From Lithospermum erythrorhizon (lineage: Eukaryota; Streptophyta; Magnoliopsida; Boraginales; Boraginaceae), in assembly GCA_019722365.1 (NCBI GenBank), contig JADFUC010001610.1, forward strand, positions 496,001 to 560,000: DNA of 64,000 nt. Direction: 5' to 3'. The notes under the pieces are model-generated. The model was not told the DNA's origin. It saw nothing but the letters and a program-made list of their open reading frames with translations, and ran no database searches. Shown piece after piece: positions 9,590 through 21,930 of the stretch. A program made the position numbers and the translations under genes. Positions within the stretch are counted from its first letter, which is position 1. Every line of letters starts with the position of its first letter.

Positions 9590-12560
9590 ATTATACAGGT
9601 TAGCCGATGAAGGTTAATCGTGTTGCCATGAGATCCATAATTAATCGAGAAAGATTTATTCTGAGTCTACGGCTAACTAGTCTATTAGTTGTGTATTTTC
9701 GTGTCATGAAAATCTCAGCGACAAAACTTATTAAACAGATAAAGCTGCTTTAGTTCTTTAAAAATATTAAAGCCTTAATATTTTTCCTATGATCATTCTA
9801 TATATTTGTGTGATAAACAACTCACAGTAAATACTCCATTCATTTCAAATTAATAGACTTTCGTTTTAAGGCGAAACGTCGTTAATTCTTACCGTATATA
9901 TTATGAAAAGTTATAATAAAATAATATTATGAAAATATTTTTAAGCGAATACAATTATAACAATTTTTATATTTTTTGGATTAGTGAATAAAAAGCAATT
10001 TGTGGTCGAAATGCTTGTGCGGAATCACAACGTCGATAAATTTGAAATAGAGGGAGTAGCTATCTCTTTATAGACAAAGAGATAACTGGCAGAATATTCA
10101 TGCCGCGCAAAAAGTACAAAACCTCGCTTGAGTGCCTCGATCGAGGGCCTCAGGTAGCCAATTGAGGGCGATTTCTTTAGAGATCTGAGCGAGGTGAGCC
10201 TCCAGCATACTCACTGCGGCCCAACCGATTGACACGATGCTCGGATCGAGAAAAATACTGCTTCAATCTCAAAAATCTCCCAGCAGAAGATATTTTTGAA
10301 TCGCCCATCTTGGCATAACCAGTAGCCTCGCGAGTTAAATACGTCCCACGAACTTCATGGCTGAAGGTGAACCCGACTTTAATACGCTTCTTTTCGATCT
10401 CGGAAAAATCATATTGACGTAACTTGAATGCGAAGAGACCGAGATAGCCATTCTGATTGCTGGATTGTTTTACCTGTTAGAAAATCACCATACTCGGCTT
10501 TTATGCTTACGAGCACTTGGAAACCTCGAGCTAATTGAACATCGATAAATTTTTCTCTTCTTTCGCGATCACGACCGGCAATCCGATTCATTGACGCCGA
10601 TGTTTGATTAGAACATCCTTAATGATTAATTTAGAATTGGAACACCTTTACGTACTAACTTTGAAACCGTCCATTGCTTTCGAGATGATTAAATGCGACA
10701 CGATGCAGTTATCTTTTGAAAGTTCTCGAGGTCGTCACCAAATGGTAATTAAATGCGTAGGTTGGGGTACCTTTTGACCTTGATGTAGGCACCATACGCT
10801 TGTAAATCTCAGAACCTCAAAATTCTTTCCTCATTAAGAACAAAATTTCACAGCGATAATCCTATCTATTTTATAAAAACTCCCGTGTCGAAGCTTCATG
10901 TTTTGTCCTTGTACCAAATCCTCCTCATATTCTTCGAGAATTGTCGGTCAGTATAAGTACCTAACTTATGTCCTTAGGCTATAATCATAGATCCCGAACT
11001 ACCTTAACTTCCATGCTAAAGTAAGATCCTGTAACCGCCATCATGTAACTCACGAAATTAAACTTTTTCCTAACTTCAAAATATAAATCACGCACATTAA
11101 TCTTCATGTAAAATAATTTATTTTCAATTCACATATCCATTTAGCTATATCCGATTCCATCGTGACCAAGATGGGCATACGAAATTCCTAGAAACATGAT
11201 CGCACATTCACGTCACTTTTGTAGGTAGTATGAAAGATATTCCATTATAACCCGAGGAATCTGAAGAACTTCGCGAGATAGTATGAGAATTACTCTTACC
11301 TCTAGCTGTGACCTCCAACATTCACAGAATTCACACGTATCCGATTCTCCCTACTCTGGCCCAAATGCGGAATCATGATTCCTATCTTTACCCTCATTAA
11401 TATTACGTACCTCCTTACTCTAGATCGCTCCCGAACCATGAACTTCAGCCTTGTTAGTACTTGATTCTTAACACCGGCCACTATTAGTTCCCAGTATCAA
11501 GTAAGGAAGCAGCCAAGATCATACATTTAATATCTACGTAAATCACGCGTTAACATCTCTTAGTCGGCAGTTCGATTAATAATGCTATTAAAATGGATTC
11601 GAGTGTTTCGCTATAGGTGTTCATCCCGACATCTTAAGATTTTTTTCCCATAAGAAATACCTTATTGTTTGCAATTGGTTTTCATCTGAGTTCTACTTGA
11701 TGGCCATCCAGCCCTTTTGTGGTTGTTTCGCTTACAACGTTAGCCAGCAAGCGTTCTTAGCCCAACGAGAAGTGCGATCGCCCAAAAGCACAGCATCTAA
11801 TTCATTCATCATCCGTCCATGCTTTTAGAACTTACCACGGTGGTTATTCAACAGCACCACTTACAGATGATCCTCATTACACATCTTCAATCTGAAAAAT
11901 CTATTGTCAAATTTGTCTGACATGTGTCCTGACTCCTTCGTTTACCGCCGCCGATTCTTGAACTCACAACGGCGACAACGAGCTTTGATACTAGTTTGTT
12001 ATTATTTGAACCCACTAAATCACGTCCGGGTTCTAAGAAATTAATGACGAACATAATTAAAGAAATGCGAAATAAGCAGACGAAATTATAGGTTAAGCAG
12101 CCCAATGTGAGAGGCTAATCACATTGTTCTTGCGAGATCCACTAATTATCAAGAAGACATTATGACACTACCCTTGGTAGTCTAGTTGAGTATTTTTATA
12201 GAAATCTCGGCAATACAGCTATCGAAACGAATAAACTTTCTAAGTTCTTAGAATATTAAAACTAATATTCTTCTATGATAATTCCATGTATTTGTGTGAT
12301 AAGCAATTTCATGGTAAATAATTTATCACATTTATAGACAAAGACATAACCTAACTAAAATATTTACGGACATGAAAAGCCCAAAAATCGCCTCAATGAG
12401 CCGCTTTCGGCCTCAATCGGCCCCTCCGGCAGACGAGGCCAATTACTTTCCCGAGGAGATCCCGAGGCGAGAATGAAACCTCCAGTCGGCCTCTGGTGGC
12501 GGTGATTGCGAGGACCGATTAGCCTTGATATCGAATCAAAAAAGCACACTTGATACCGGC
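9590..12560. mobile_element. Decayed LTR-type element: two diverged direct repeats around a non-coding interior
   Basis: A segment at about 9620-10250 and another at about 12120-12560 align in the same order. Both have a GAGATCCA-type box, then a tract ending in TATTTGTGTGATAA (about 9803 and 12288), then TTTATAGACAAAGA (about 10068 and 12333), then GC-rich text with GCCTC/GAGGC motifs. The left copy also carries a nested MITE. The interior has no recognisable gag or pol. The two stop-limited frames there (10409-10591 and 11887-12105, minus) show no family signature. This fits an old, non-autonomous LTR retrotransposon, but the ends are not defined and no target duplication was found. Confidence 0.45.
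9832..10058. mobile_element. Stowaway-like MITE (Tc1/mariner type) with TA duplication
   Basis: Imperfect terminal inverted repeats begin CTCCATTCATTTCAAATTAA on the left and, on the opposite strand from the right end, CTCCCTCTATTTCAAATTTA. They are flanked by TA at 9832-9833 and 10057-10058. The body is about 223 bp, AT-rich and non-coding. It lies inside the left direct repeat of the surrounding element and is absent from the right repeat. Confidence 0.75.
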
Positions 12561-13960
12561 GAACTTGTACTTTATTGTAGCAATGTGGACCACCAAAACT
12601 AAATTATCTTAACGTGGAAGAGTTTCCCCATCAAATAACGGTTTCGGATTAATCATGGGATAAATTGAGGGTTCTATTATGATGAGGATAAAATCGATTG
12701 ATTCGGTTCATTTCTGATAAGTAAATTAAATTTGATAATCTTATCATTCTAACTCTAATTAATACATTTATTTTTTTCCAAGTTGCAAGGCGTGGTATAT
12801 GATCTCACTTGTTACCTCCACGTCCATGAAAGATTGTCCATTTTTAAATTTTTGTTTATGTCTTGAACTTTGATCTTAAATATATTTATTTGTGTGGTAT
12901 AATATCTTATAAAAAATATATTAATGGAAAGAGTTTGAAATGTATTTCATTAGTATAATTTGCATCAAGTATTGCTCTGTCTGAAATAAACTATATATGG
13001 TGAAGTTGAAAAGATGAGCGAAAAAGTAGACGATGCTATTAAGATGGAAAGATATAGATATTTTTTTATAAAACTCAATGTGATTTTTTCTTTTCACTCC
13101 TTCCTTTATCCCTCGTTAAACTAGTAAATTACATATATAAATGAAAACGACTTCTCAATATTTTTGTAAAACAGACTTCACATGTAAGGTAATTTAGTCT
13201 TATTACACATTTCTTGATCTTAATAAATTAGCTTCAAGGTCTTATAATTTGAAGAGGGAGTATAAATGTATAATGTTAAAATATTTCAAAGAATGCAAGC
13301 AATAACCACCATGGAAGGTGCAAGTAAAATCAATCACAATGTTATTAAGAAAATAGTATGAAGATGAAGGCGAGAATTCTTTATTAATTCGTGATAATTT
13401 GCAATTGATATGTGCCTTATATACACAAGGATGTTAAATAACTATCCTCAAACAGATTAGATAATTTTGCTGAAATCAGAAATACACAAATCGATAATGG
13501 ATTAACTAAAAGTAAATCTAAAATCTGTTATTGTTGAGCAACGGCTAGGACACGTGTCGCTTAGAGGCCATTGACTTATTTTGACTGAGACACTTAATAC
13601 ACTAGCAACCAAGGTTCAGAAACCCCCAACTGCAAATTTCCATTATTTAGTCTTCAACTCTAGCCTTCACAACTTAGACAGCTGGACCTGCAACTCATAA
13701 AACCTGCAATATGCAATCAGCCACATATAATCTTTCAATATTAAAATATACCGAGCAAGATCGTTATAAGTTTTTAATGCTTTGAGCATACATGTTTAAT
13801 CCTAAGAAGAGTCATTATTTGAATATGTATATAAAAATGCGATAAGGGTTGTGTTTAGTTTACTATTTATTAATGAGCCCAAGTGCATACATAAAATTTA
13901 AAAGTTATGCAAAAATATTATATTTTTAATTAATAATTCCACCACTTAATTGATAACTCA
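12561..13960. other. Intergenic, AT-rich, no gene seen
   Basis: There are no open frames of interest. AGGGAGTATAA near 13255 may be one end of a further decayed Stowaway element, but I did not find its partner. Confidence 0.5.
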
Positions 13961-14325
13961 TCTATACTATATATAAAAAAATTGATGTAGGTAGTTATTT
14001 GACTTTACTATGACTTTGTCGTTTATGCAAGCTTTTTATTTCATTTTAGATTTAAATTTAACTAATTTGAGTTATTTTTATAACTTTCATATAATTAAGA
14101 GCTACTATATATTTGAAATTTGAAATTTAAATAAGGAATATAAACGATATCATCGATAAGCTTCCATCATGACTTCATAGTCCTTGAAGTTAGTATTATG
14201 ATTTTATTATTTGACAAAAGAAAATATTTATATATTAGCCACTTATGGTTTTAAGTTATATATAATTTTTATTTTCACATTACCTATTGATGATATGTCA
14301 CGCAACGCGTGTATGGAATTGCTAG
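13961..14325 (+). mobile_element. Non-autonomous Helitron, 365 bp
   Basis: The 5' end is TCTATACTATATATAAAAAA, immediately preceded by A at 13960. The 3' end is GCTAG, immediately followed by T at 14326. This is the Helitron A^TC...CTAG^T insertion pattern. About 9 bp before CTAG is a perfect short hairpin, CACGC-AAC-GCGTG (14299-14311), the structural signal Helitrons need near the 3' end. There are no terminal inverted repeats and no coding sequence. Confidence 0.85.
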
Positions 14326-14723
14326 TGAGTTCTAGTAGGAATTAACTACTATTAAATTATAATATGTATTAGTTAAATAATTATTTGATTTGTGTAAAAT
14401 TATTATTAGTATTATTTAATTCCCTACAAATATGAATTTTATATATTGAGATCATGAAAATTTAAATTATACTTTTTAAATCATGATTTAACTGCATACA
14501 AAGAAAACAATTGATAATCTTATATTAGTGATCGATTAAATCGATATATTAAGTCCTGTTATCAAATTGTTAAAGTAATATTTGTATCTCTCTATGAACT
14601 TGTCTGATTTAGTATTGTTAATATGTATTTTTCTTACGTCCGATTACAAATGTCATATTTGTAGATATTCGCCTGATTCTGACTTCATAAATTAATATAT
14701 ACCGTATCTTTATATGCTTTTGG

Positions 14724-14724
<1 letters not shown>

Positions 14725-14762
<38 letters not shown>

Positions 14763-14773
14763 TATTATTATTA
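14725..14773. repeat. (AAT)n / (ATT)n microsatellite, palindromic
   Basis: About 12 ATA units are followed directly by about four ATT units, so the tract can fold back on itself. The surrounding 14326-16700 is very AT-rich with no supported gene. Confidence 0.9.
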
Positions 14774-16724
14774 ATTATCCTTTAAATCATAATAGATGTT
14801 AACCCACAATAATTAGGTTAACAGAAATAATGATAAAGTCATATCAGTATTAGAATTCCCACGATAAAATTATTTTCACCGGCTCCATTATATAGAATTG
14901 AAACTGTGGAATATCCCAAAATTGTTTCACGTAGTCATTGCCGTAGCGAAAAAATTAATTTTCTTCCAAACATGTGGTAACAAATCGAAATTAAAACTTA
15001 CAAGTGGAATACCAAATCGATTCTTTAACGTTATCGTTATGAATAACGTGTTTTGGTTAGTTGATGTCGAGTCACTTGTGTTAATATGATTATTATTATT
15101 AAGTATAAAAAATTAAGTTTCTTTTTCTTAGTTGGAGAAAGCAGAGATGAGATCATTTTAAATTGAAGATCCTTCATCTTTTGAAGCTAATTATCTATTA
15201 GTCAAGTATAATTATATTTGGTTGATTATTATTCAAATAATGTAATTTTGGATTTTAATATTATATTTCTAATATTTTACTAAAAATACAATTATTATTT
15301 AAGTTTATATTATTCGTATAATTGTATTTGGTTGATTATTATTACATACCTGATTGACATATATTATTTAAGTTTATAAAAACTTATTATTTATTTTGAA
15401 TATGTATTAATAATTTAAGTAATATTACTAATAAAATTATACTTGAAATAAAACAAATATTATCCACACAAAAATAATCTGATAGTGTATAAAATTGATA
15501 TTAATGATCTTTAAAAAAATATTTTATCATCGTATTTTATCGTAATTTTTCATCTTATATTTAAAAAGTTATTCGTGATCAAAGTATCTTTTCGAAAATA
15601 AAAATATTAATTAAAAAAATCGAAGAAGCGTAAGTTTTTCTAGCGATTTTAGAATAATTTAATTAAGCATAAAAATATCGAATATTTAAAAAATCGATTG
15701 GATGTAGATGCGTCATATCTTTTACTAATAATAAAAGTGACATAAGAACTAAGATCGAAAGATAACTGAAAAAGCAAAACAAAAAAGTAAATGAAGAATG
15801 TGCATGGGTCTCGCGTCGGTTCCGACTGGAGTTGATTTCTTGTCATTTTCAAGTCTTAGACTTGGACTAGAGAGAGTGTTGGATAATTCAATCTATTAAC
15901 AATTTTATTTATTGAGAAGAATTAGGGTAATTGTGAAGGAGTCCAGTTTCCACATCGATAAACAATGTACTTTCGGGATATATAGTAAGATCTACGGTGA
16001 TTTTTACATTAAAATTGATTTATAATTGAATTCCATAGATTACGAACATTTTTTTTATTAAGTGAGCGTATTAGTAGTAAAGTTGTACATGTAATGTAAT
16101 ATACGATGTGGTCGGTGTGAATTAAGTTAGATTGTGGATCATATTACACTTGTGCGACAATGTGAAGAAACACAATTTTACATGCATCCATATATGAGGC
16201 CCTTCCGAAATAATTAATAAGATAACGTTCGATTCACGCTTTTAGAGTGATGTGCGAGGCATGCCCAGATGGGAGCTCACGTTAGGAAATAGAAAATATA
16301 ATAAGATAATATTTATTCCTTTATTTTCAAGAAATTTAGGATAGAATTCATTTATTATTAACAGTAATAAATACGAGTACAAGCAAATGTTAGTTTGGTA
16401 CAAAGGTATCTTAAAAATGAAGAAAGTCAAATACTTATTATATCAAGAAAAAAAGTGGCTTGTAGTACGTGACTTGTACATCTATTATTTCAATTCTTAC
16501 ACAAGTTATGGGAAAACAAGAAGTTTGTTCTGTATTAATTTTTGCACCTCAAAAAATGAATCTTGGTTAGATTTAGTCTTGCAAAATCTCACTTTAATAA
16601 TCACTGACAAGATTGATGAACAAAAGGGAATAGTTTTATCAAATCATTGAATCTTTTATATTGTTTGAAGTGCAATAATGTATCAAAGTATATTTGTTTA
16701 TGCCTAAATAATATGAATTCTTTC
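14774..16724. other. Intergenic, AT-rich, no gene seen
   Basis: Small open frames at 14898-15089, 15649-15852 and 16242-16650 (both strands) have no family signature and biased A/T codons. I treat them as chance. Confidence 0.5.
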
Positions 16725-19192
16725 TATTGAAATTTGATGTCTAGAATCTTTGGAATAAGTACCATATTCAAAGTTTGAAAGTTCGAAAGAAAAGTCTCAA
16801 TGCTTAGTCCTATAAAAGGACCGTAATATCTTGGGTTATTCCTTATCCCAATAGTTGAGTGGGTTTTTACCCATCTTGAGTATTCATATCAGCTATTAGG
16901 TCTAAAATTTAACACTACGAATAGATAAAGTAGTCTTAGGATCTTTGTGACGACTAAGGTCTTAAGTCCCATTGTATTGATCAAGGAGTAAATAGAATAG
17001 TGTGGTATGAAGATATGAATTCTTGGGATGTGCTTGATGTTGTGGTAGTTGTTGTGTTAGATTCAAAATAGTGAGTCTTGTAATTACGATGCAGGAATGG
17101 TAGGTTGTGATTGATAGATGGGGTGTCTTGATCCCCATATCGAGGAGAGTAAGTTAGCTCGAGTTTGTAATCTGTTCATCGAATTTAATAATGGAATTTA
17201 TGTGGCTTTAGTGGATTAAAGTCTGCCAGCGTTGTTAGGGATATCACATTAAAATATATGCCTTTTTTCCGATTACTTTGATTAATTTCTTGTCTTTAGT
17301 CGCATTTATGCAATTTGGTTCAAATTATTGTAGGGAGTTGGGACATTGGAAAATGGATTAACCTACAGAGAGAGGGATCACGACAAAGAAAAGGCCTTAG
17401 GTGATACTATCGCCCTTGCTAGCGTTGGTATGCATTTCAAAGAGGACATGGTCTTAGTTCTTTGTCTTCATCGTTTACACCGATGTATTGAGTTAGATTC
17501 TGAGCTTCATATCATATGTGTCCTACAAAGAGTGGTTTCCTCAGCAATATAAATAGGAGTTCGAATTCATTGGCATCATTTAGAATTGGCCATTGGGTCT
17601 ATCTATGAGGCGAGTTGGAATTGGCTTAGTTCGGATAAGGACACATGATGGTAGATTTTGCACATTGAACAAGGTTAGACTTGTGCCTCACATGACGACG
17701 AACTTGTTATCTTTGAGTTTGTTAGCGACAAACCAGGTTTAGTTTTAGGAGAATGTGGAGGTTGATTGTCTATAGAGGTTTAGATGCGATTAAGAAGGTG
17801 AAGCGTGGTACTGTATGTTTTAAAATTAGGTTTCAGATGGATTGTTATGGTGTTGGGAAGCAGAGGTGGAAGCGAGGCAATTGTGTAAGTTAAAAGCCAA
17901 ATGGAGGGCACTTCTGATCTAGCACAGCGTTGGCAAAATACTCCGATGGGGTTTCGGTGGAACATCGGTGGCTCAAAGGATGTCTTTTTGAGAGCACTAC
18001 GATGCAGGTGCCTTATGAGAGGTATGACAATGGAGAGGGTTAGCTCATTAGCACCACGATTCAGGAGGCTGATTCGTATTAATAAATGTTCTTTGGTATT
18101 AGGACTATTCAATGGCAGTTGTCATTGGAAGGAGATTTCACATCTCTTCAAGGATACGATGATCCAAGGAGGGCCTTTCGATACAACGTCTGGAAAAAAG
18201 AAGTGCATGACTTGCATTTCTCATTTTAGTGGGATAGAAAGTAGGCATACTTTGGTATGCACTAGTTTTGTTTTCTAATTCTGGTTCCTTTAACCAGTCA
18301 TTCGTAGTGGTTAGGTTTGTGGGACATCGACAGAAGTTGGAGAGGTTTTTGGGGGGAACAGTCCCAGCGGTGATTTACTTGCTCATTGATCTGTTTTTGG
18401 TATTTGCCCGATTGAGGGGTATTATGTAGTGGAGGTGCGGTGAACATTGTTTCTTCTTACGGGTGTCATGCGGACACATCACATGCGCTTAGGTGCCTTA
18501 CGGCTGTCTAGGTGCTGCCAGCGTACATACGGTTGCACTGGGAGTTCTGGTTTTCGACATCTGTGGAAGATTTAAGTGAAGGTGGAGATTTGTTGAATTT
18601 GGTACCCTGAATCTTTGGAATAAAGTCGTAGTTTGAGAGAAAAGTCTCAATGCTTGGTCCTATAAAAGAGACATGTATCTAGGGTTATTCCTTGTCCCCG
18701 ATAGTTAGTGTGTTTTGCTGGGCTTATCATTACCTCAACTATTCAGTCTAAAGTTTAACACTACCAAATAAATATAATAGCCCTAGGATCTTGTGACGAT
18801 CAAGGTCTTAAGTTTATTGTATTGATTCAAGGTAGATAAGATAGTCTTGGTAAAGAGATATCCATTCTTAGGATCTTCGGGTTGGCAGTAGTTGTTGTCT
18901 TTGGGTTCTGAAAATAGCGAGTCTTGTAATTCTATTATAGGAATGAGTGTAAGGTTGTGGTCTTAAATTAAATGCAGGTATAGTGATCTACACACATCTG
19001 AAAGATAAGTTAGCTCAAGTTTGTAACTTGTTCATTCATTATAGTGAAATGCATTGCTAATGGTTTTTCTTGAGTTAATTAGTCACAACTTAGCATTTAT
19101 TTAGGAATAACGTAATAAAATATGTCTCTTTATTTTCAATTACTTTTAATTAATTTAACATGCTTGAATTTTTGTATCTATCTATTTGGTTC
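16725..19192 (+). mobile_element. Non-autonomous LTR retrotransposon (copia-like ends)
   Basis: Two long direct repeats, about 16725-17322 and 18591-19192 (about 600 bp each), share ordered blocks. Both have GAATCTTTGGAATAA, GAGAAAAGTCTCAATGCTT (one mismatch), a TCCTATAAAAG TATA box, GGTCTTAAGT, AGCGAGTCTTGTAATT or a close variant, and TATTTGGTTCA near the end. Just before the right copy is GGTGGAGATT followed by TGTTGAATT, a polypurine tract plus LTR start of the Ty1/copia style. The interior is only about 1.27 kb and has no recognisable gag, protease, integrase or reverse transcriptase. It is a short non-autonomous element or a deletion derivative. LTR divergence is high, so it is old. Confidence 0.8.
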
Positions 19193-20513
19193 AAAATCGC
19201 TTCCGCCGTTATCACTTTCGATTTGGTTAAGTTACTGTGACCCATGAGAGATTCAGATTTTGAGCATAATTAAAGGCCATGCATGGTCTTTAATGCTGTT
19301 GGTTTCTTGTCTATTCTTAATACAGGACCATGGATGTCTAGGTTCTTTACTCTGCTGTCAGCAAAGAATTAGAGAAGAAACCACAGAAAACTCTTACAAG
19401 TACTATATACAAGTTTTCTTTAATAGAAAAAAAGTACTACAACTAAGTTAAGACCCCCTTGGTCTGTTGACTTATCCAAGCACGTTGTTAGGTAGATATT
19501 TTTTCTTCCAAATTTAAGATTTCTAATGTGTTCATGTACTATCGAATCAAATTTTTTAAATTCTTTTGTTCTAGAATATAATAAAATATAACAAAATATT
19601 TTATTACACTATCTATCAATTTTATATATCTGATCTATTATGAAGTAGTAGATATTAATTATACTTGCACTTTACTCTTGCATCAATTAGAAAACAACTT
19701 TCTTGTTTGCACAAGGATAGTAATTATTACTTGCCCCAAACATTTTTTTATTAGTTTGTTCAATTTTATTCTCTCCAAAATTCATGAAATGAATACCCAA
19801 TGTTGAAATCATGACTCCGTCTCTGAAAATAAGATTGTGTAGTATCCGACTCCCTTACCGCCCTTATGTGAAAACCTTTCAAAGGTATTTAGACATGATA
19901 ATGTTAATGTTTTTCTAGATTTGCAATCCCACTAAATCAATATAGGAAAAGACAAAAGACGAAACCATCACTCATGTTTACTTGCGTTTACCACTAGCTC
20001 ACTCACTCATGAATATTGTGGTCCCATTCACTCACTGGTCATTTTTAGTTGGTTACTTTTACTTCCGTTGCTAAATGTCTGTGAAGTCAACCGTTAATCA
20101 ACCCGTATGCAAGGCAAATGATTTCTCCAAGGGCAAAATAGTCATTTTTAGGGGCCAGTATGTTAATATTTTTCTAGATTTGTAATCCCACTAAATCAAT
20201 GTTTATGGTTTCTTCAGGGGAAAAAAGGTCATTTGAAGTAGATACTTGGACCTTTTTATATAATTGGTCATTTATACATGAATAAAACGTCTATTCATGA
20301 CATCCCAAAGGTTTTGGTCACTTTAGTCATGAATAAAACGTCTATTCTAGAACTCAAATTTATATTTGCATCCTAAAAGTTTTGCACTTCTTTTGTTTTG
20401 AGCTGAAAGATTACATTCAGTTAGTTGTCATGCTACTAACTAATGTAAGAGTAAGAGTTAAGTAGTAATTGAATAATAGAGCTAAAGATTGACTGATCAC
20501 CACCTTTGTAACT
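19193..20513. other. Intergenic with a short direct repeat, no gene seen
   Basis: A block reading TTTTTCTAGATTTG.AATCCCACTAAATCAAT occurs at about 19909-19943 and 20167-20201. ATGAATAAAACGTCTATTC occurs at about 20278 and 20329. I see no coding sequence. Confidence 0.5.
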
Positions 20514-20635
20514 CTCCTCATAATTTAAATACTAATGTTAGTCTATTGGTCACAGGATATTACCATAATGATAAGGTCCGAAATCAATTCTTATGGCCAA
20601 TGTGGTCGATTTAAAAAAAAAATCTCCTCATAATC
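20514..20635 (+). mobile_element. Short SINE with 12-bp target-site duplications
   Basis: The body at 20526-20623 ends in GGTCGATTTAAAAAAAAAA. It is flanked by perfect 12-bp copies of TCTCCTCATAAT at 20514-20525 and 20624-20635. The internal text TAATGATAAGGTCCGAAATC matches TAATGATAAGATGCCGGAATC in the MYB-intron SINE. The segment around GGTCCGAAATC may be a worn pol III B box. Confidence 0.8.
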
Positions 20636-20686
20636 TGAACAACCTTCCTCTTTGAATCTACACGGAAAAATGCAGTCCCTGAAACG

Positions 20687-21100
20687 ATGAGCAATTTTAC
20701 TTTGGTAACACTCTTGTTTCTAGGTTTGACTTCATTCTTAGAGAATCTTACAGGTAATACAGTTTAATCATTTGTATCCTGAACCAAAAACTCTCTAGAA
20801 ACCTAAGCTTTAACAAGGATGTTGGTTTAAGATGGACAGATTCCTTTTAGCAGCAGATTGATGTTTTAAGCTTTAGATTTGATTTTCTTGCCAAAGTTCT
20901 TTATTTTTGTCTGTTTTCAGTTCATTCTATATACCCATGATCCCTCAGTTCACCACTTCCGCTTCATCGAACCTTCATTTTCTGGTTCCACCATGCGTTA
21001 TAAATTATGCATATATGCTTCTCCGGTCAATCTTCACGGACGAATTGATGAAGATGTAGTGCTATTTATGAATGCTTCTAGATTAATAGGACTGGATTAA
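20687..21100 (+). CDS. Possible two-exon gene for a small secreted protein (72 aa)
   Basis: Exon 1 at 20687-20753 encodes MSNFTLVTLLFLGLTSFLEN, which looks like a signal peptide, and ends at a GT donor. Exon 2 at 20949-21100 starts after CCCTCAG and continues in frame as VHHFRFIEPSFSGSTMRYKL, then about 30 more residues to a TAA. The joined frame is open for 72 residues. I do not recognise the family. A different acceptor at 20918-20920 would give a stop. An upstream ATG at 20670 makes a six-codon frame. With no homologue in mind, this is only a candidate; a chance splice pattern is quite possible. Confidence 0.2.
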
Positions 21101-21419
21101 TTCAATGCATACTTTAACCTACTATATTATTGGCGTACACTACAAAATAATTATTTGGCTGCTACCACTTAATTTTGTAATGGTCCGGGCCCCAACTTCC
21201 TTGATGTGTTACTATAACATCTTTTTCTTTAACGACATTGTGCCAAATAAGAACTAACAAATTCAAGCATCGGCATGGAGTAGGGATTTGAAGGGATAAA
21301 AAGTGATTATATCCATTATTAATTAAAATCTATCTAGAGGAGGATTAATACGATAATATAAAAAGAAAACAAAGCAACGCTACTATTTTGCCAAAATCCA
21401 TTCACATCATCAGCAAAGT

Positions 21420-21930
21420 ATAGGGTTGTTAGCAAACTGATCAAATCGATAATCGCTCGTTAAAAACCGGTTCGTTCACTTGTTCGGTTTGTAATTCGAA
21501 CCGGTTACGATTCGTAATTGTGACTCGTAATTCATTTGTACTCACTTGTTAATCGCTCGTTGAAAATCGCTTATAATGTTCATTTTATATTCGTTTGAAC
21601 TCACTCTTTAAAATCGGTTATAATGGCTCTTTAATATCTAAAACTAACTAGATATTAGATACCAAACATGTCCTTGACCTTAATACTAAATAGTTTAATT
21701 ACAAGTCGATTCGAACAATATGCGATTCAATTAACTAGCAGAATTGGTACGATTTTGTACGGATCGATTAACGAACAACTTTTTTACGACTGTATTTCGA
21801 ACCGATTATGAATCCAACGACCGATTCGGTTGCTTAACGAATCGATCTAACAAATTGATTCGGTTTGCTTAACGAATCGAACTGATTTGGTTCAAAACCG
21901 GCTCGATTCGGCTCATTAACCGCTCCACCA
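21420..21930. repeat. Low-complexity AACCGG/TTCGAA-rich block
   Basis: Short motifs such as AACCGGTTCG, AATCGCTCGTT, TTAACGAATCG and GATTCGGTT recur irregularly across about 500 bp. There is no clean period. A similar style is seen at 41580-41900 and 53860-54130. Confidence 0.6.

Noticed and set aside
17780..18278. Overlapping frames of 110 and 125 codons inside the short LTR element
   Set aside because: No gag or pol motif on either strand; they lie in opposite frames of the same sequence.
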